Made by a program: the position numbers and the translations under genes
From: Kineococcus aurantiacus
Lineage (GTDB): Bacteria > Actinomycetota > Actinomycetes > Actinomycetales > Kineococcaceae
DNA length: 64,000 nucleotides
NCBI RefSeq assembly: GCF_013409345.1
Contig: NZ_JACCBB010000001.1
Span: 4,278,001-4,342,000 of the forward strand
Direction: 5' to 3'
In this document: one piece after another, positions 25,679-34,777 of the stretch
How the letters are laid out: each line of letters begins with the position of its first letter
How positions within the stretch are numbered: position 1 is the stretch's first letter
Notes under the pieces: model-generated
What the model was told of the DNA's origin: nothing
The model's database searches: none
What the model saw: only the letters and a program-made list of their open reading frames with translations

Positions 25679-28600
25679 GTGGGCCTGAAGACGTTCCTCG
25701 AGGGGTGGCCGGTCTACCGGCAGCTGACCGGCGACGACCCGCTGGGTCGTGGCGCGGCGACGCAGTCGGCGCGCTCGAAGTCGCTGACGCCCCGCACCGC
25801 CACCGCCGACCGCGTCGCGAAGTCGGTCTGCCCGTACTGCGCCGTGGGCTGCGGCCAGCGCGTGTACGTCAAGGACGAGAAGGTCGTGCAGATCGAGGGC
25901 GACCCGGACTCCCCGCACTCGCGCGGGCGGCTGTGCCCCAAGGGCTCGGCCAGCGAGCAGCTGGTCAACGGCGACTCGCGCGCCACGAGGATCCGCTACC
26001 GCGCGCCGTACGCGACGGAGTGGTCCGACCTCGACCTCGACACCGCCATGGACATGATCACCGACCGGGTGCTGGACGCCCGGCGGCGCGGCTGGCAGGA
26101 CGCCGACGCCCAGGGCCGGCGGCTGAACCGGACGATGGGGATCGCCAGCCTCGGTGGTGCGACGCTGGACAACGAGGAGAACTACCTCATCAAGAAGCTG
26201 TTCACCGCCATGGGCGCGATCCAGGTGGAGAACCAGGCGCGCATTTGACACTCCGCCACGGTGCCCGGTCTGGGTGCCTCGTTCGGTCGTGGTGGAGCCA
26301 CCGGTGACCTGCAGGACCTGAGCAACGCCGACGTCATCGTCATCCAGGGCTCGAACATGGCCGAGTGCCACCCGGTCGGGTTCCAGTGGGTGATGGAGGC
26401 CAAGGCGCGCGGCGCGAAGGTCTTCCACATCGACCCGCGCTTCACCCGCACCAGTGCGCTGGCGGACACGTACGTCCCGATCCGCACCGGCACGGACATC
26501 GTCCTGCTGGGGGCGGTCATCAACCGCGTCCTGACCCAGGAGCGGGACTTCCGCGAGTACGTCGTGGCGTACACCAACGCCTCGCACCTGGTGAGCGAGG
26601 ACTTCCAGGACACCGAGGACCTCGACGGCCTCTTCTCCGGGTTCGACCATGAGACGCGGTCCTACGACACGTCCTCGTGGCAGTACGCCGGCGCGGAGGA
26701 GCACGGCGACGAGGAGGAGGAGACCGCCGAGTCCAGCGACAGCGAGTCCGGCCACGCCCTCGGCTCCGGGGGCGCCGCGGTGGACCACCGGTCCATCCAG
26801 CGGGACGAGACCCTGCAGGACCCGCGCTGCGTCTACCAGGTGCTCAAGCGGCACTTCGCCCGCTACACCCCGGAGATGGTCGCCGACGTGTGCGGCATCC
26901 CGGTCGACGTGTTCGAGGAGCTCGCCGAGGCCTGGATCTCCAACTCGGGCCGGGAGAAGACCGCGGCGCTGGTCTACAGCGTCGGCTGGACCCAGCGCGG
27001 CACGGGCGTGCAGTACATCCGCGCCGGTGCGATCCTGCAGCTGCTGCTGGGGAACATGGGCCGGCCCGGCGGCGGGGTCATGGCGCTGCGCGGGCACGCC
27101 TCCATCCAGGGCTCGACCGACATCCCGACGCTGTACAACCTGCTGCCGGGGTACCTGCAGATGCCGCACGCCGAGCGGCACCCGGACCTCGCGGGGTACG
27201 TCGACGCGATCCGTGGCACGAACCAGAAGGGGTTCTGGGCCAACGCCGACGCCTACACCGTCAGCCTCCTGAAGGCGTACTTCGGTGAGAACGCCACGGC
27301 GGAGAACGACTACCTGTTCGACGACCTGCCGAAGATCAGCGGTGACCACGGCACCTACAGCCAGGTCATGGACATGATCGAGGGCGGGAAGATCTTCGGG
27401 TACTTTCTGCTGGGGCAGAACCCGGCCGTCGGCTCGGCCAACGGCCGCGCGCAGCGCCTGGGCATGGCGAACCTGGACTGGCTCGTCGTGCGGGACCTCG
27501 TGATGATCGAGAGCGCGACGTTCTGGAAGGACGCACCGGAGGTCGAGACCGGCGAGATCGTCACCGAGCAGTGCCGCACCGAGGTGTTCTTCCTGCCCGC
27601 CGCCTCCCACGTGGAGAAGGAGGGCACGTTCACCCAGACCCAGCGGCTGCTGCAGTGGCGCGAGAAGGCGGTCAACCCGCCGGGTGACGCCACCAGCGAG
27701 CTGTGGTTCTTCTACCACCTGGGCCGGCGCATGCGGGAGAAGCTGGCCGCGTCCACCGACCCGCGCGACCAGCTGCTGCTGAAGCTGGCGTGGGACTACC
27801 CGCTGCACGGCGAGGAGCAGGAACCCAGCTCCGAGGACGTGCTCCGGGAGATCAACGGCTACGACCGCACGACCGGGGAGCTGCTGCCCGGGTACACGGC
27901 GCTGAAGGCGGACGGGTCCACCTCCAGCGGGTGCTGGATCTACTCCGGGGTCTACGCCGACGACGTGAACCAGGCCGCGCGCCGCAAGCCCGGCCGTGAG
28001 CAGTCGCTGCACGCCCCCGAGTGGGGCTGGGCGTGGCCCATGAACCGCCGCATGCTCTACAACCGGGCCTCGGCCGACCCCGACGGGAAGCCGTGGAGCG
28101 AGCGCAAGGCGCTCGTGTGGTGGGACGAGGACGCGCAGCGGTGGGTGGGCGACGACGTCGCCGACTTCGAGGCGACCAAACCCCCCTCGTACCGTCCCCC
28201 GGAGGGGGCGACGGGCGTGGCGGCCATCGCCGGTGACGACCCGTTCATCATGCAGAGCGACGGCAAGGGCTGGCTCTACGCGCCCAAGGGCGTCGTCGAC
28301 GGCCCGCTGCCGGCGCACTACGAACCGGCCGAGTCCCCGTTCCGCAACGCCGTCTACACCCAGCAGGCCAACCCGGCCCGGGAGATCTACACCAACCACC
28401 TCAACGAGGTGCACCCCTCGCCGCCGGAACTGGGCAGCCAGGTGTTCCCCTTCGTGTGGCTGACCTCCCGGCTCACCGAACACCACACGGCCGGCGGCAT
28501 GAGCCGCTACCTGCCCTACCTCGCCGAGCTCCAGCCGGCCCTGTTCATGGAGGTCTCCCCGGAGCTGGCGCGGCTGCGGGGGCTGGAGCACCTCGGCTGG

Positions 28601-29143
28601 GCGCACGTGGTCACGGCCCGCGCGGTCGTGGAGGCGCGCGTGCTGGTCACCGACCGGCTCACGCCGCTGAAGGTCCAGGACCAGCTGGTGCACCAGATCT
28701 GGCTGCCCTACCACTGGGGACAGGGCGGCCTGACCACCGGTGACGTCGTCAACGACCTCATGCACCTGACGCTGGACCCGAACGTCCACATCCAGGAGTT
28801 CAAGGCCGGGACGTGCGACGTGCTGCCGGGCCGCCGGCCCCGGGGCGGCGCGGTGCTGGAGCTGATCGACGAGTACCGGGTCCGGGGCGGGGTCACGATG
28901 GCCTCCGGGGCCGTGGCCGTCACCGCCGACCTCATCGCCCGCGGCGGCCGGGGCGTCGCCGACCTCGCCGAGGGCGGCGCGACGCAGGTGGGGGCCGGGC
29001 ACACCAGCGACCTGCTCGAGAAGGTCGTCGGGGTCCGCCACGACACCCGCTCCCGCCCGGGGGACCCGCAGCAGAACGGTGTCGACCCGGCGGTGCTCGA
29101 CGCGCACCCCGCAGAGGGCCTGGACGAAGGAGGGGACCGCTAG
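25679..29143 (+). CDS. fdh: Selenocysteine-containing formate dehydrogenase, alpha (catalytic) subunit
   Basis: A 1154-residue molybdopterin enzyme oxidising formate to CO2. An in-frame TGA at 26246-26248 (residue 190) stands exactly where the catalytic Sec of Sec-FDHs lies: the context NQARI-U-HSATVPGLGASFGRGG matches the conserved Q-A-R-x-U-H-x-x-x-V motif. Homology continues unbroken on both sides in the same frame, so this is recoding, not a stop. N-terminal Cys 51, 54, 58 and 86 (CPYCAVGC ... RLCPKG) bind a 4Fe-4S cluster. GTG 25679 is the start by homology (VGLKTFLEGWPVYRQLTG). No Tat signal is visible, unlike FdnG/FdoG, so the subunit is probably cytoplasmic. An acidic insert (EEHGDEEEETAESS, near residue 340) is unusual. 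Conventional gene callers would split this gene in two. Confidence 0.95.
26246..26295 (+). ncRNA. SECIS-like hairpin following the Sec codon
   Basis: After TGA (26246-26248) an 18-base interval leads to the loop GGTCT (26267-26271), closed by a 7-bp stem GGTGCCC (26260-26266) with GGGTGCC (26272-26278) including two G-U pairs. A lower 7-bp helix can form between 26253-26259 and 26289-26295. The GGUCU apical loop and the 18-base spacing are the same as in the E. coli fdhF SECIS, to which SelB binds. This element lies within the coding sequence, as bacterial SECIS elements do. Confidence 0.85.
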
Positions 29144-30297
29144 TGGTCTCGCTGGACAACCTGTCGAGCAGCCTGTACGGCCGGCTCGACGACCCCGCGC
29201 GCGACGCGGGGTACGCCGACCCGCCGCCGCGCAAGGGGTTCTTCACCGACACGTCGGTGTGCATCGGCTGCAAGGCCTGCGAGGTGGCCTGCAAGGAGTG
29301 GAACGCCGTCCCCGAGGACGGCATCGACCTGCTGGGCCTGTCCTACGACAACACCGGTGGGCTCGGCGCGGACTCCTGGCGGGCGGTGGCGTTCATCGAG
29401 CAGTCCCGCCCGGTGGGGAACCAGACCTCCCCGTTCGCCGGCACGGCGACGGGCCCGTCCTCCGAGCAGCTCCAGCAGGACGCCGTGGCGGCCGGGTTCG
29501 ACGTCTTCGCCGAGGCCGAGCGCCTGGGCACCGGTGTCGCCGGCGGTCACCCGCTGGCCGAGCGGGCCCACGAGAACCGCGGCGGCGGGTGCGGCGGCAG
29601 CTGCGGCGGCGGCGCGGCGGCCACGTCGGCCACGGCCCCGGCGGCGCCCGCGGCCCGGGAGTCCGGCGGCCAGTTCCTCGGGATGCCCGGGATGCTGGCC
29701 CCCGCGCCGCTGCCCGACCGCGACGGCCGCTCGGACGTGCGCTGGCTGATGATGTCCAACGTCTGCAAGCACTGCACGCACGCCGCCTGCCTCGACGTGT
29801 GCCCCACGGGGGCGCTGTTCCGCACCGAGTTCGGCACCGTCGTGGTCCAGCAGGACGTCTGCAACGGCTGCGGGTACTGCGTCTCGGCCTGCCCCTACGG
29901 CGTCATCGACAAGCGCGAGGGCGACGGCCGGGCCTGGAAGTGCACGCTGTGCTACGACCGCCTCGGGGACGACGAGACCCCCGCGTGCGCCAAGGCCTGC
30001 CCGACGGAGTCCATCCAGTTCGGCGACCTCGACGAGCTGCGCGAACGCGCCGAGCGCCGCCGCCAGCAGCTGCACGACGTCGGCGTCACCGAGGCGCGGC
30101 TGTACGGGGAGGACCCCGACGACGGTGTCGGCGGGGACGGGGCGTTCTTCCTGCTGCTCGACGAGCCGGAGGTGTACGGCCTGCCGCCGGACCCTGTCGT
30201 CACCACGCGCGACCTGCCCTCGATGTACAAGCACATGATCGCCGCGGCGGGTTTCATGGTCCTCGGGGTCGCCGCGGCCGCGCTGGGGAAGCGATGA
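29143..30297 (+). CDS. Formate dehydrogenase beta subunit, four 4Fe-4S clusters
   Basis: A 384-residue electron-transfer subunit. The first ferredoxin motif is CIGCKACEVACKEWN (Cys 40, 43, 46, 50); three more follow in the second half: CKHCTHAACLDVCPTGA, CNGCGYCVSACPYG and the mixed CTLCYDRL ... CAKACPTESI. Between the first and the rest is a Gly/Cys-rich insert (GGGCGGSCGGG) not found in FdnH. The C-terminus ends with a hydrophobic helix (MIAAAGFMVLGVAAAALG) that may anchor it to the membrane, as in FdnH-type subunits. The GTG start overlaps the alpha-subunit stop by one base. It passes electrons from the catalytic subunit to the NrfD-type membrane subunit. Confidence 0.93.
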   Translation: MVSLDNLSSSLYGRLDDPARDAGYADPPPRKGFFTDTSVCIGCKACEVACKEWNAVPEDGIDLLGLSYDNTGGLGADSWRAVAFIEQSRPVGNQTSPFAGTATGPSSEQLQQDAVAAGFDVFAEAERLGTGVAGGHPLAERAHENRGGGCGGSCGGGAAATSATAPAAPAARESGGQFLGMPGMLAPAPLPDRDGRSDVRWLMMSNVCKHCTHAACLDVCPTGALFRTEFGTVVVQQDVCNGCGYCVSACPYGVIDKREGDGRAWKCTLCYDRLGDDETPACAKACPTESIQFGDLDELRERAERRRQQLHDVGVTEARLYGEDPDDGVGGDGAFFLLLDEPEVYGLPPDPVVTTRDLPSMYKHMIAAAGFMVLGVAAAALGKR

Positions 30298-31412
30298 ACC
30301 CGGCGCCGTCGCAGCGCACCCCGCACCAGCCCGGTCAGCCCGGGTCCGAGCACGTGCCCGGCACGGACCCGATCGGGGGTCAGGCGGCCCGCATGTGGGA
30401 CGCCGGGATGGGCCGGCGCAAGGGCGGGGGCAGGAAGCGGCGCGGCGACGTCAACGCCGTCGTCCCCGACGCGGAGTTCCGGTCCTACTACGGCCGGGCC
30501 GTGCTCAAACCCCCCGTGTGGACCCACGAGATCGCCTACTACCTGTTCGCCGGCGGCCTCGCGGCGGGGTCCTCGATGCTCGCCGCGGTGGCCGACGCCC
30601 ACGGGCACGTCGCCGCGCGCCGGGTCCTGCGGACCACGTCGCTGGGCGCGGTGGGCGCCAGCGCCTACTTCCTCATCGCCGACCTGGGCCGGCCCGAGCG
30701 GTTCTACAACATGCTGCGGGTGGCGAAGGTGACGTCGCCCATGTCGGTGGGGACGTACATCCTGTCGGTGTTCGGCCCGCTGTCCGGCGTCGCGGCCGCC
30801 TCCGAGCTGGCGGCGCTGCTGCCCGAGCGCGGCCCGCTGGGGCTCGTGCGCCGACTGGCCCGGCCCGCCGGGTCGGTGGCCGGGGTGGGCGCCGCCCTCA
30901 CCGGCCCGCTGCTGGCCACCTACACCGCGGTGCTGTTCGCCGACACCGCCGTGCCGAGCTGGCACGAGCCGTACCGCGAACTGCCGTTCGTCTTCGGCGG
31001 CAGCGCCCTGGCCGCCGGGGCCGGGACGGCGCTGCTGCTGGCGCCCACGGCCCAGACCGGTTCCGCCGCGCGCGTCGCGGCGATCGGTGCCACCGTGGAA
31101 CTCGCTGCCGCGCACCGGATGGAGACCTCGCACGGGCTGGTCAGCGAACCCTTCCACCTCGGGCGCCCGGGGAAGTTCCTCACCGCTGCCCGGACGCTCA
31201 CCGCGTCCGGTGCCGCCGGTGCGGTGCTCAGCCGCGCGCTGCCCACCCGGGTGGCCCGGGTGGTGTCCGCCGTCGCGGGGGCGAGCCTGCTCGCCGGGTC
31301 GTTCCTGACCCGCATGGCGGTCTTCGAGGCCGGGGTCGCCTCCACCAAGGACCCCAAGTACGTCGTCGTCCCGCAACGGGAACGGCTGGAGGCGCGTCGG
31401 CGCGCCTCCTGA
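30294..31412 (+). CDS. nrfD: NrfD/PsrC-type polysulfide-reductase-like membrane subunit
   Basis: A 372-residue integral membrane protein with about eight to nine hydrophobic helices after a 75-residue basic, Gly-rich cytoplasmic N-terminus. PPVWTHEIAYYLFAGGLAAGSSML and DLGRPERFYNMLRVAKVTSPMSVGTYILS are typical NrfD/PsrC segments, in which the conserved acidic and aromatic residues near the quinone site are found. It replaces the cytochrome b gamma subunit of FdnGHI and is expected to pass electrons to menaquinone. Start ATG 30294 overlaps the beta-subunit stop (ATGA). It shares this position in other actinobacterial formate dehydrogenases. Confidence 0.9.
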   Translation: MNPAPSQRTPHQPGQPGSEHVPGTDPIGGQAARMWDAGMGRRKGGGRKRRGDVNAVVPDAEFRSYYGRAVLKPPVWTHEIAYYLFAGGLAAGSSMLAAVADAHGHVAARRVLRTTSLGAVGASAYFLIADLGRPERFYNMLRVAKVTSPMSVGTYILSVFGPLSGVAAASELAALLPERGPLGLVRRLARPAGSVAGVGAALTGPLLATYTAVLFADTAVPSWHEPYRELPFVFGGSALAAGAGTALLLAPTAQTGSAARVAAIGATVELAAAHRMETSHGLVSEPFHLGRPGKFLTAARTLTASGAAGAVLSRALPTRVARVVSAVAGASLLAGSFLTRMAVFEAGVASTKDPKYVVVPQRERLEARRRAS

Positions 31413-31438
31413 GCCGCCCGTCGTCCCCAGGAGGTCCC

Positions 31439-32296
31439 ATGGCGTACAAGACGCCCGACCAGATCGCCGTCGCCGCCGCCGCCAGCGGTGAGAAGAAGGC
31501 GCACCTGCCCGTCTCGAAGATGGTCGTCGGCGGTTTCCTCGCCGGGGCGTACATCGCCTTCGCCGGGTTGCTCGCCGTCGACGTCACGGCCGGGCTGGAC
31601 CCGGCGATCTGGGGCGGGGTGACGACCCTGCTCACCGGGGCCGTCTTCAGCCTCGGCCTGGTGCTCGTCATCATCGCCGGGTCCGAGCTGCTCACCGGGA
31701 ACATGGCCCTGGTGCCCATCGCACTGCTCACCCGGCGGACCACCCTGGGCCGGCTCGGCCTGAACTGGGGGGTCGTCCTCGTCGCGAACCTGCTCGGGGC
31801 GCTGTTCGTGGCGTACTTCCTGGCCGTGCAGACCCACGTCATCGGCGCCGAGGGCTCGGCCACCTTCACCCGGCTGGCCGCCATCGCCACCGGCAAGGCC
31901 GTCACCGAGGACGAGACGACGATCTTCCTGCGCGCCATCGGGTGCAACTGGCTGGTGTGCCTGGGGGTGTGGATGGCCATGGCCGCCGAGGACGTCGCCG
32001 GCAAGGTGCTGGCGATCTTCTTCCCCATCACCGCGTTCGTGGCGCTCGGGTTCGACCACGTCGTGGCGAACATGTTCTTCCTGCCCGCCGCGCACTGGGC
32101 CGGGGTGCCCGGGTTCGGCTGGGGCGACATCGTGCGCAACTGGGTGTTCGCCGGCCTGGGCAACGTCGTCGGCGGCGGGGTGTTCGTCGGGCTCGCCTAC
32201 TGGTTCCTGTACCTGCGCGGGCGCGGGGCCGACGCGACGTCGGCCCCGGCGGCCACCTCGGACGGGGCCGGGACCGCCGGGGCCCCGCACCGCTGA
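31439..32296 (+). CDS. Formate/nitrite transporter family channel
   Basis: A 285-residue FocA/NirC family membrane protein with six hydrophobic helices (GGFLAGAYIAFAGLLAV, LLTGAVFSLGLVLVIIAGSELLTGN and others). SELLTGNM, NWLVCLGVWMAM and the pair FPITAFVALGFDHVVANMFF are conserved FNT segments lining the pore, including the His of the central gate (FDHVVANM). It lies 26 bp behind the formate dehydrogenase membrane subunit with a strong RBS (AGGAGG), so it presumably imports formate for the enzyme. A C-terminal Ala-rich tail is extra. Confidence 0.92.
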   Translation: MAYKTPDQIAVAAAASGEKKAHLPVSKMVVGGFLAGAYIAFAGLLAVDVTAGLDPAIWGGVTTLLTGAVFSLGLVLVIIAGSELLTGNMALVPIALLTRRTTLGRLGLNWGVVLVANLLGALFVAYFLAVQTHVIGAEGSATFTRLAAIATGKAVTEDETTIFLRAIGCNWLVCLGVWMAMAAEDVAGKVLAIFFPITAFVALGFDHVVANMFFLPAAHWAGVPGFGWGDIVRNWVFAGLGNVVGGGVFVGLAYWFLYLRGRGADATSAPAATSDGAGTAGAPHR

Positions 32297-32317
32297 GGAC
32301 CCGCTGAGGGCGGGGGG

Positions 32318-33298
32318 TCAGCGCACCACCAGCGTCGTGTCCCCCCGCCGCGGCACCAGTTCCCCCACGACCGGGTAGCCGGGGACCTCCCCGGCCACCA
32401 GCAGGCCGCCGGAGGTCTGCGCGTCGGCCAGCAGCACCAGCTCGTCCTCGCCCACCGCCCCGGCGTCCAGGTGCGGGCGGACCCACTCCAGGTTGCGGCG
32501 GCTGCCGCCGGGCACGAAACCCTCGGCCAGGGACCGGCGTGCGCCCTCGACGTAGGGGACGGCCGCGGCGTCCACGACGGCCGTCACCCCGCTGGCGCGC
32601 GCGACCTCGTGCAGGTGGCCCAGCAGACCGAACCCCGTGACGTCGGTGGCGCAGCGGGCCCCGGCGGCCAGGGCCGCGCGGGAGGCGTCGGCGTTCAGGG
32701 TCGTCATGACGGCGACCGCTTCGGCGAACACCTCCCCGGTGGCCTTGTGGCGGTTGTTCAGGACCCCCAGGCCGAGCGGTTTGGTGAGGGTCAGCGGCAG
32801 ACCGGGCTGCGCGGCGTCGCCCCGCAGCAACCGCTCGGGGTCGCCGAGGCCGGTGACGGCCATCCCGTACTTGGGTTCGGGGTCGTCGATGCTGTGCCCG
32901 CCGCCGAGGTGGCAGCCGGCCGCGGCGGCCGCGTCGGCGCCGCCGCGCAGGACCTCCCGGGCCAGCTCGGGGGGCAGGACGTCGCGCGGCCAGCCCAGCA
33001 GGTTCACCGCCACCAGCGGTTCCCCGCCCATGGCGTACACGTCCGACAGCGCGTTCGTCGCCGCGATGCGGCCGAAGGTGTAGGCGTCGTCGACGACGGG
33101 GGTGAAGAAGTCGGCGGTCGCGATGACGGCCCGGCCGCCCTCGACCCGCACCACGGCCGCGTCGTCGCCGACCCCCACGAGCAGGTCCCCACCGGCCGGG
33201 CCGGTCAGGCCCGCGACCATCTCCTCCAGCTCACCGGGCGGGATCTTGCACGCGCATCCGCCGCCGTGGGCGTACTGGGTGAGTCTCACGCGCGTCAC
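32318..33298 (-). CDS. selD: Selenide, water dikinase (selenophosphate synthetase)
   Basis: A 326-residue SelD: the N-terminus RLTQYAHGGGCACKIPP matches E. coli SelD with the essential Cys and Lys (here Cys form, not Sec), followed by GVGDDAAVV, TADFFTPVVDDAYTFGRIAATNALSDVYAMGG, the GGHSIDDPEPKYGMAVTG segment and DVTGFGLLGHLHE. It makes selenophosphate from selenide and ATP, the Se donor for SelA. GTG 33298 is the start. It is transcribed away from selC-selA-selB with only 27 bp between its start and the tRNA gene, and converges with the formate channel gene. Confidence 0.95.
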   Translation of the reverse strand: MTRVRLTQYAHGGGCACKIPPGELEEMVAGLTGPAGGDLLVGVGDDAAVVRVEGGRAVIATADFFTPVVDDAYTFGRIAATNALSDVYAMGGEPLVAVNLLGWPRDVLPPELAREVLRGGADAAAAAGCHLGGGHSIDDPEPKYGMAVTGLGDPERLLRGDAAQPGLPLTLTKPLGLGVLNNRHKATGEVFAEAVAVMTTLNADASRAALAAGARCATDVTGFGLLGHLHEVARASGVTAVVDAAAVPYVEGARRSLAEGFVPGGSRRNLEWVRPHLDAGAVGEDELVLLADAQTSGGLLVAGEVPGYPVVGELVPRRGDTTLVVR

Positions 33299-33325
33299 CG
33301 TATGGCACCCTGGGCGCACGTGCGA

Positions 33326-33421
33326 GGAGGCGTACGGGTGCCTGGTGGCCCCCGCGGTCTTCAACACCGACGTGACCGAGCACCTCGGTCAGGTGGGTTC
33401 GATTCCCATCCGCCTCCGCCA
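33326..33421 (+). tRNA. selC: tRNA-Sec (anticodon TCA)
   Basis: A 96-base RNA gene ending with an encoded CCA after a G discriminator (33418). The 7-bp acceptor stem (33326-33332 with 33411-33417), a 6-bp D-stem with a T-C mismatch in its fourth pair (33336-33341 with 33348-33353), anticodon TCA (33361-33363) in a CTTCAAC loop, a very long extra arm (8-bp perfect stem 33373-33380 with 33384-33391, 3-base loop) and TTCGATT T-loop are all visible. The long extra arm, long D-stem and TCA anticodon are diagnostic for selenocysteine tRNA. The eighth acceptor pair is a T-C mismatch but the T-stem can have six pairs, so the 13-bp stack is kept as 7+6. Its 3' end is 15 bp before selA. Confidence 0.95.
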
Positions 33422-33436
33422 CGTACGGTGGGCCCC

Positions 33437-34777
33437 GTGACCCAGGACGCGACCCAGGACCACCGGCGGACCGTCCCGCGCACCGACGCGCTGCTCGCCG
33501 ACGAGCGCCTGGTCAGCGCCGTGCGCGACCGGGGCCGCGACGTCGTGAAGGCCGCGGTGCGCCGGGCCCAGCAGCAGGTCCGCGACGGCGCCCTGGACCC
33601 CGGCCGCGTCGTCGAGGCGGTCCTGGCCGCGCTGCCCCCGGCGGGGACGACGCTGCGCCCGGTCCTCAACGCGACCGGCGCGGTCCTGCACACCAACCTC
33701 GGGCGCGCGCAGCTGTCCGCGGCCGCGGTCGAGGCCGTCGTCGCGGCGGCCGGGGCGACCGACGTCGAGATGGACCTGACGACGGGGCGCCGGGCCCGGC
33801 GGGGCCGGGGGACGCTGGACGCGCTGCGCGGGGCCGTGCCCGCCGCCGGGGACGTGCACGTCGTGAACAACGGCGCCGCCGCCCTCGTCCTGGCCGCCAC
33901 CGCCCTCGCCGCCGACCGCGAGATCGTCGTCAGCCGCGGTGAGCTCGTGGAGATCGGCGACGGGTTCCGGCTGACGGACCTGCTGGAGTCGACCGGGGCC
34001 CGGCTGCGGGAGGTCGGGACCACCAACCGCACCTCGGTCGCGGACTACCGCGACGCCGTCGGGGAGCGGACGGGGTTCGTCCTGAAGGTGCACCCGTCGA
34101 ACTTCGTCGTCAGCGGGTTCACCGCGGCCGTCGGGCCGGAGCAGCTGCGCGGCCTGGGGGTCCCCGTCGTGGTGGACATCGGCTCCGGCCTGCTCGCCCC
34201 GGACCCGCTGCTGCCGGCCGAACCGGACGCGGCCTCGGCCCTGGCGGCGGGCGCCGACCTGGTGACCGCCTCGGGGGACAAGCTCCTCGGCGGCCCCCAG
34301 GCCGGGCTGCTGCTGGGCGAGGCCGGGCTCGTGGAGCGGTTGCGGCGGCACCCGCTGGCCCGGGCCCTGCGCGTCGACAAGCTGACCCTGGCCGCGCTGG
34401 AGGCGACGCTGCGGGCCGCGCCGAACCCCACGCGCGACGCCGTGCACGCCGACCCCGGCGAGCTGCGGGACCGCAGCGAGCGGGTGGTGCGGGCGCTGGC
34501 CGGCGCCGGGGTCGCGGCGGGCGTGGAGCCGTCCGTCGCCGTCGTGGGCGGCGGCGGCGCCCCCGGGGTCGAGCTGCCGTCGTGGGTGGTGGTGCTGCCC
34601 GCCGAGCTGGCCGTCCCGCTGCGGACCGGCGCGCGCCCGGTCGCCGGGCGCGTGGAGGGCGGGCGGCTGCTGCTGGACCTGCGCACCGTCCCCGCCGGCG
34701 CCGACGACCTGCTCGTCGAGGCCGTCACCACCACCGCCGCCACCACCGCCGCCACCACCGCTGAGGTGCTCCGCTGA
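33437..34777 (+). CDS. selA: L-seryl-tRNA(Sec) selenium transferase
   Basis: A 446-residue PLP enzyme converting Ser-tRNA-Sec to Sec-tRNA-Sec. The frame includes PVLNATGAVLHTNLGRAQLS (family N-terminal motif), VHVVNNGAAALVLAATAL, and the PLP-Lys segment TASGDKLLGGPQAGLLLG. Length is close to E. coli SelA (463). The start GTG 33437 comes 15 bases after selC, so selC may be processed from a transcript reading into selA. The stop overlaps the ATG of selB by one base (TGATG). A run of Thr/Ala codons near the C-terminus (TTTAATTAATTAEVL) is low-complexity. Confidence 0.95.
   Translation: MTQDATQDHRRTVPRTDALLADERLVSAVRDRGRDVVKAAVRRAQQQVRDGALDPGRVVEAVLAALPPAGTTLRPVLNATGAVLHTNLGRAQLSAAAVEAVVAAAGATDVEMDLTTGRRARRGRGTLDALRGAVPAAGDVHVVNNGAAALVLAATALAADREIVVSRGELVEIGDGFRLTDLLESTGARLREVGTTNRTSVADYRDAVGERTGFVLKVHPSNFVVSGFTAAVGPEQLRGLGVPVVVDIGSGLLAPDPLLPAEPDAASALAAGADLVTASGDKLLGGPQAGLLLGEAGLVERLRRHPLARALRVDKLTLAALEATLRAAPNPTRDAVHADPGELRDRSERVVRALAGAGVAAGVEPSVAVVGGGGAPGVELPSWVVVLPAELAVPLRTGARPVAGRVEGGRLLLDLRTVPAGADDLLVEAVTTTAATTAATTAEVLR

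Noticed and set aside
26246-26248. Stop codon splitting the formate dehydrogenase gene into two ORFs, suggesting a pseudogene
   Set aside because: Same frame continues with full homology, the position is that of catalytic Sec, a SECIS-like hairpin follows and all sel genes are nearby.
24770-29107. A 1445-codon open frame on the minus strand opposite the formate dehydrogenase genes
   Set aside because: Only its downstream end (24770-25612) is a real gene; the rest is antisense to well-recognised fdh and shows low-complexity composition expected from GC-skewed codons.
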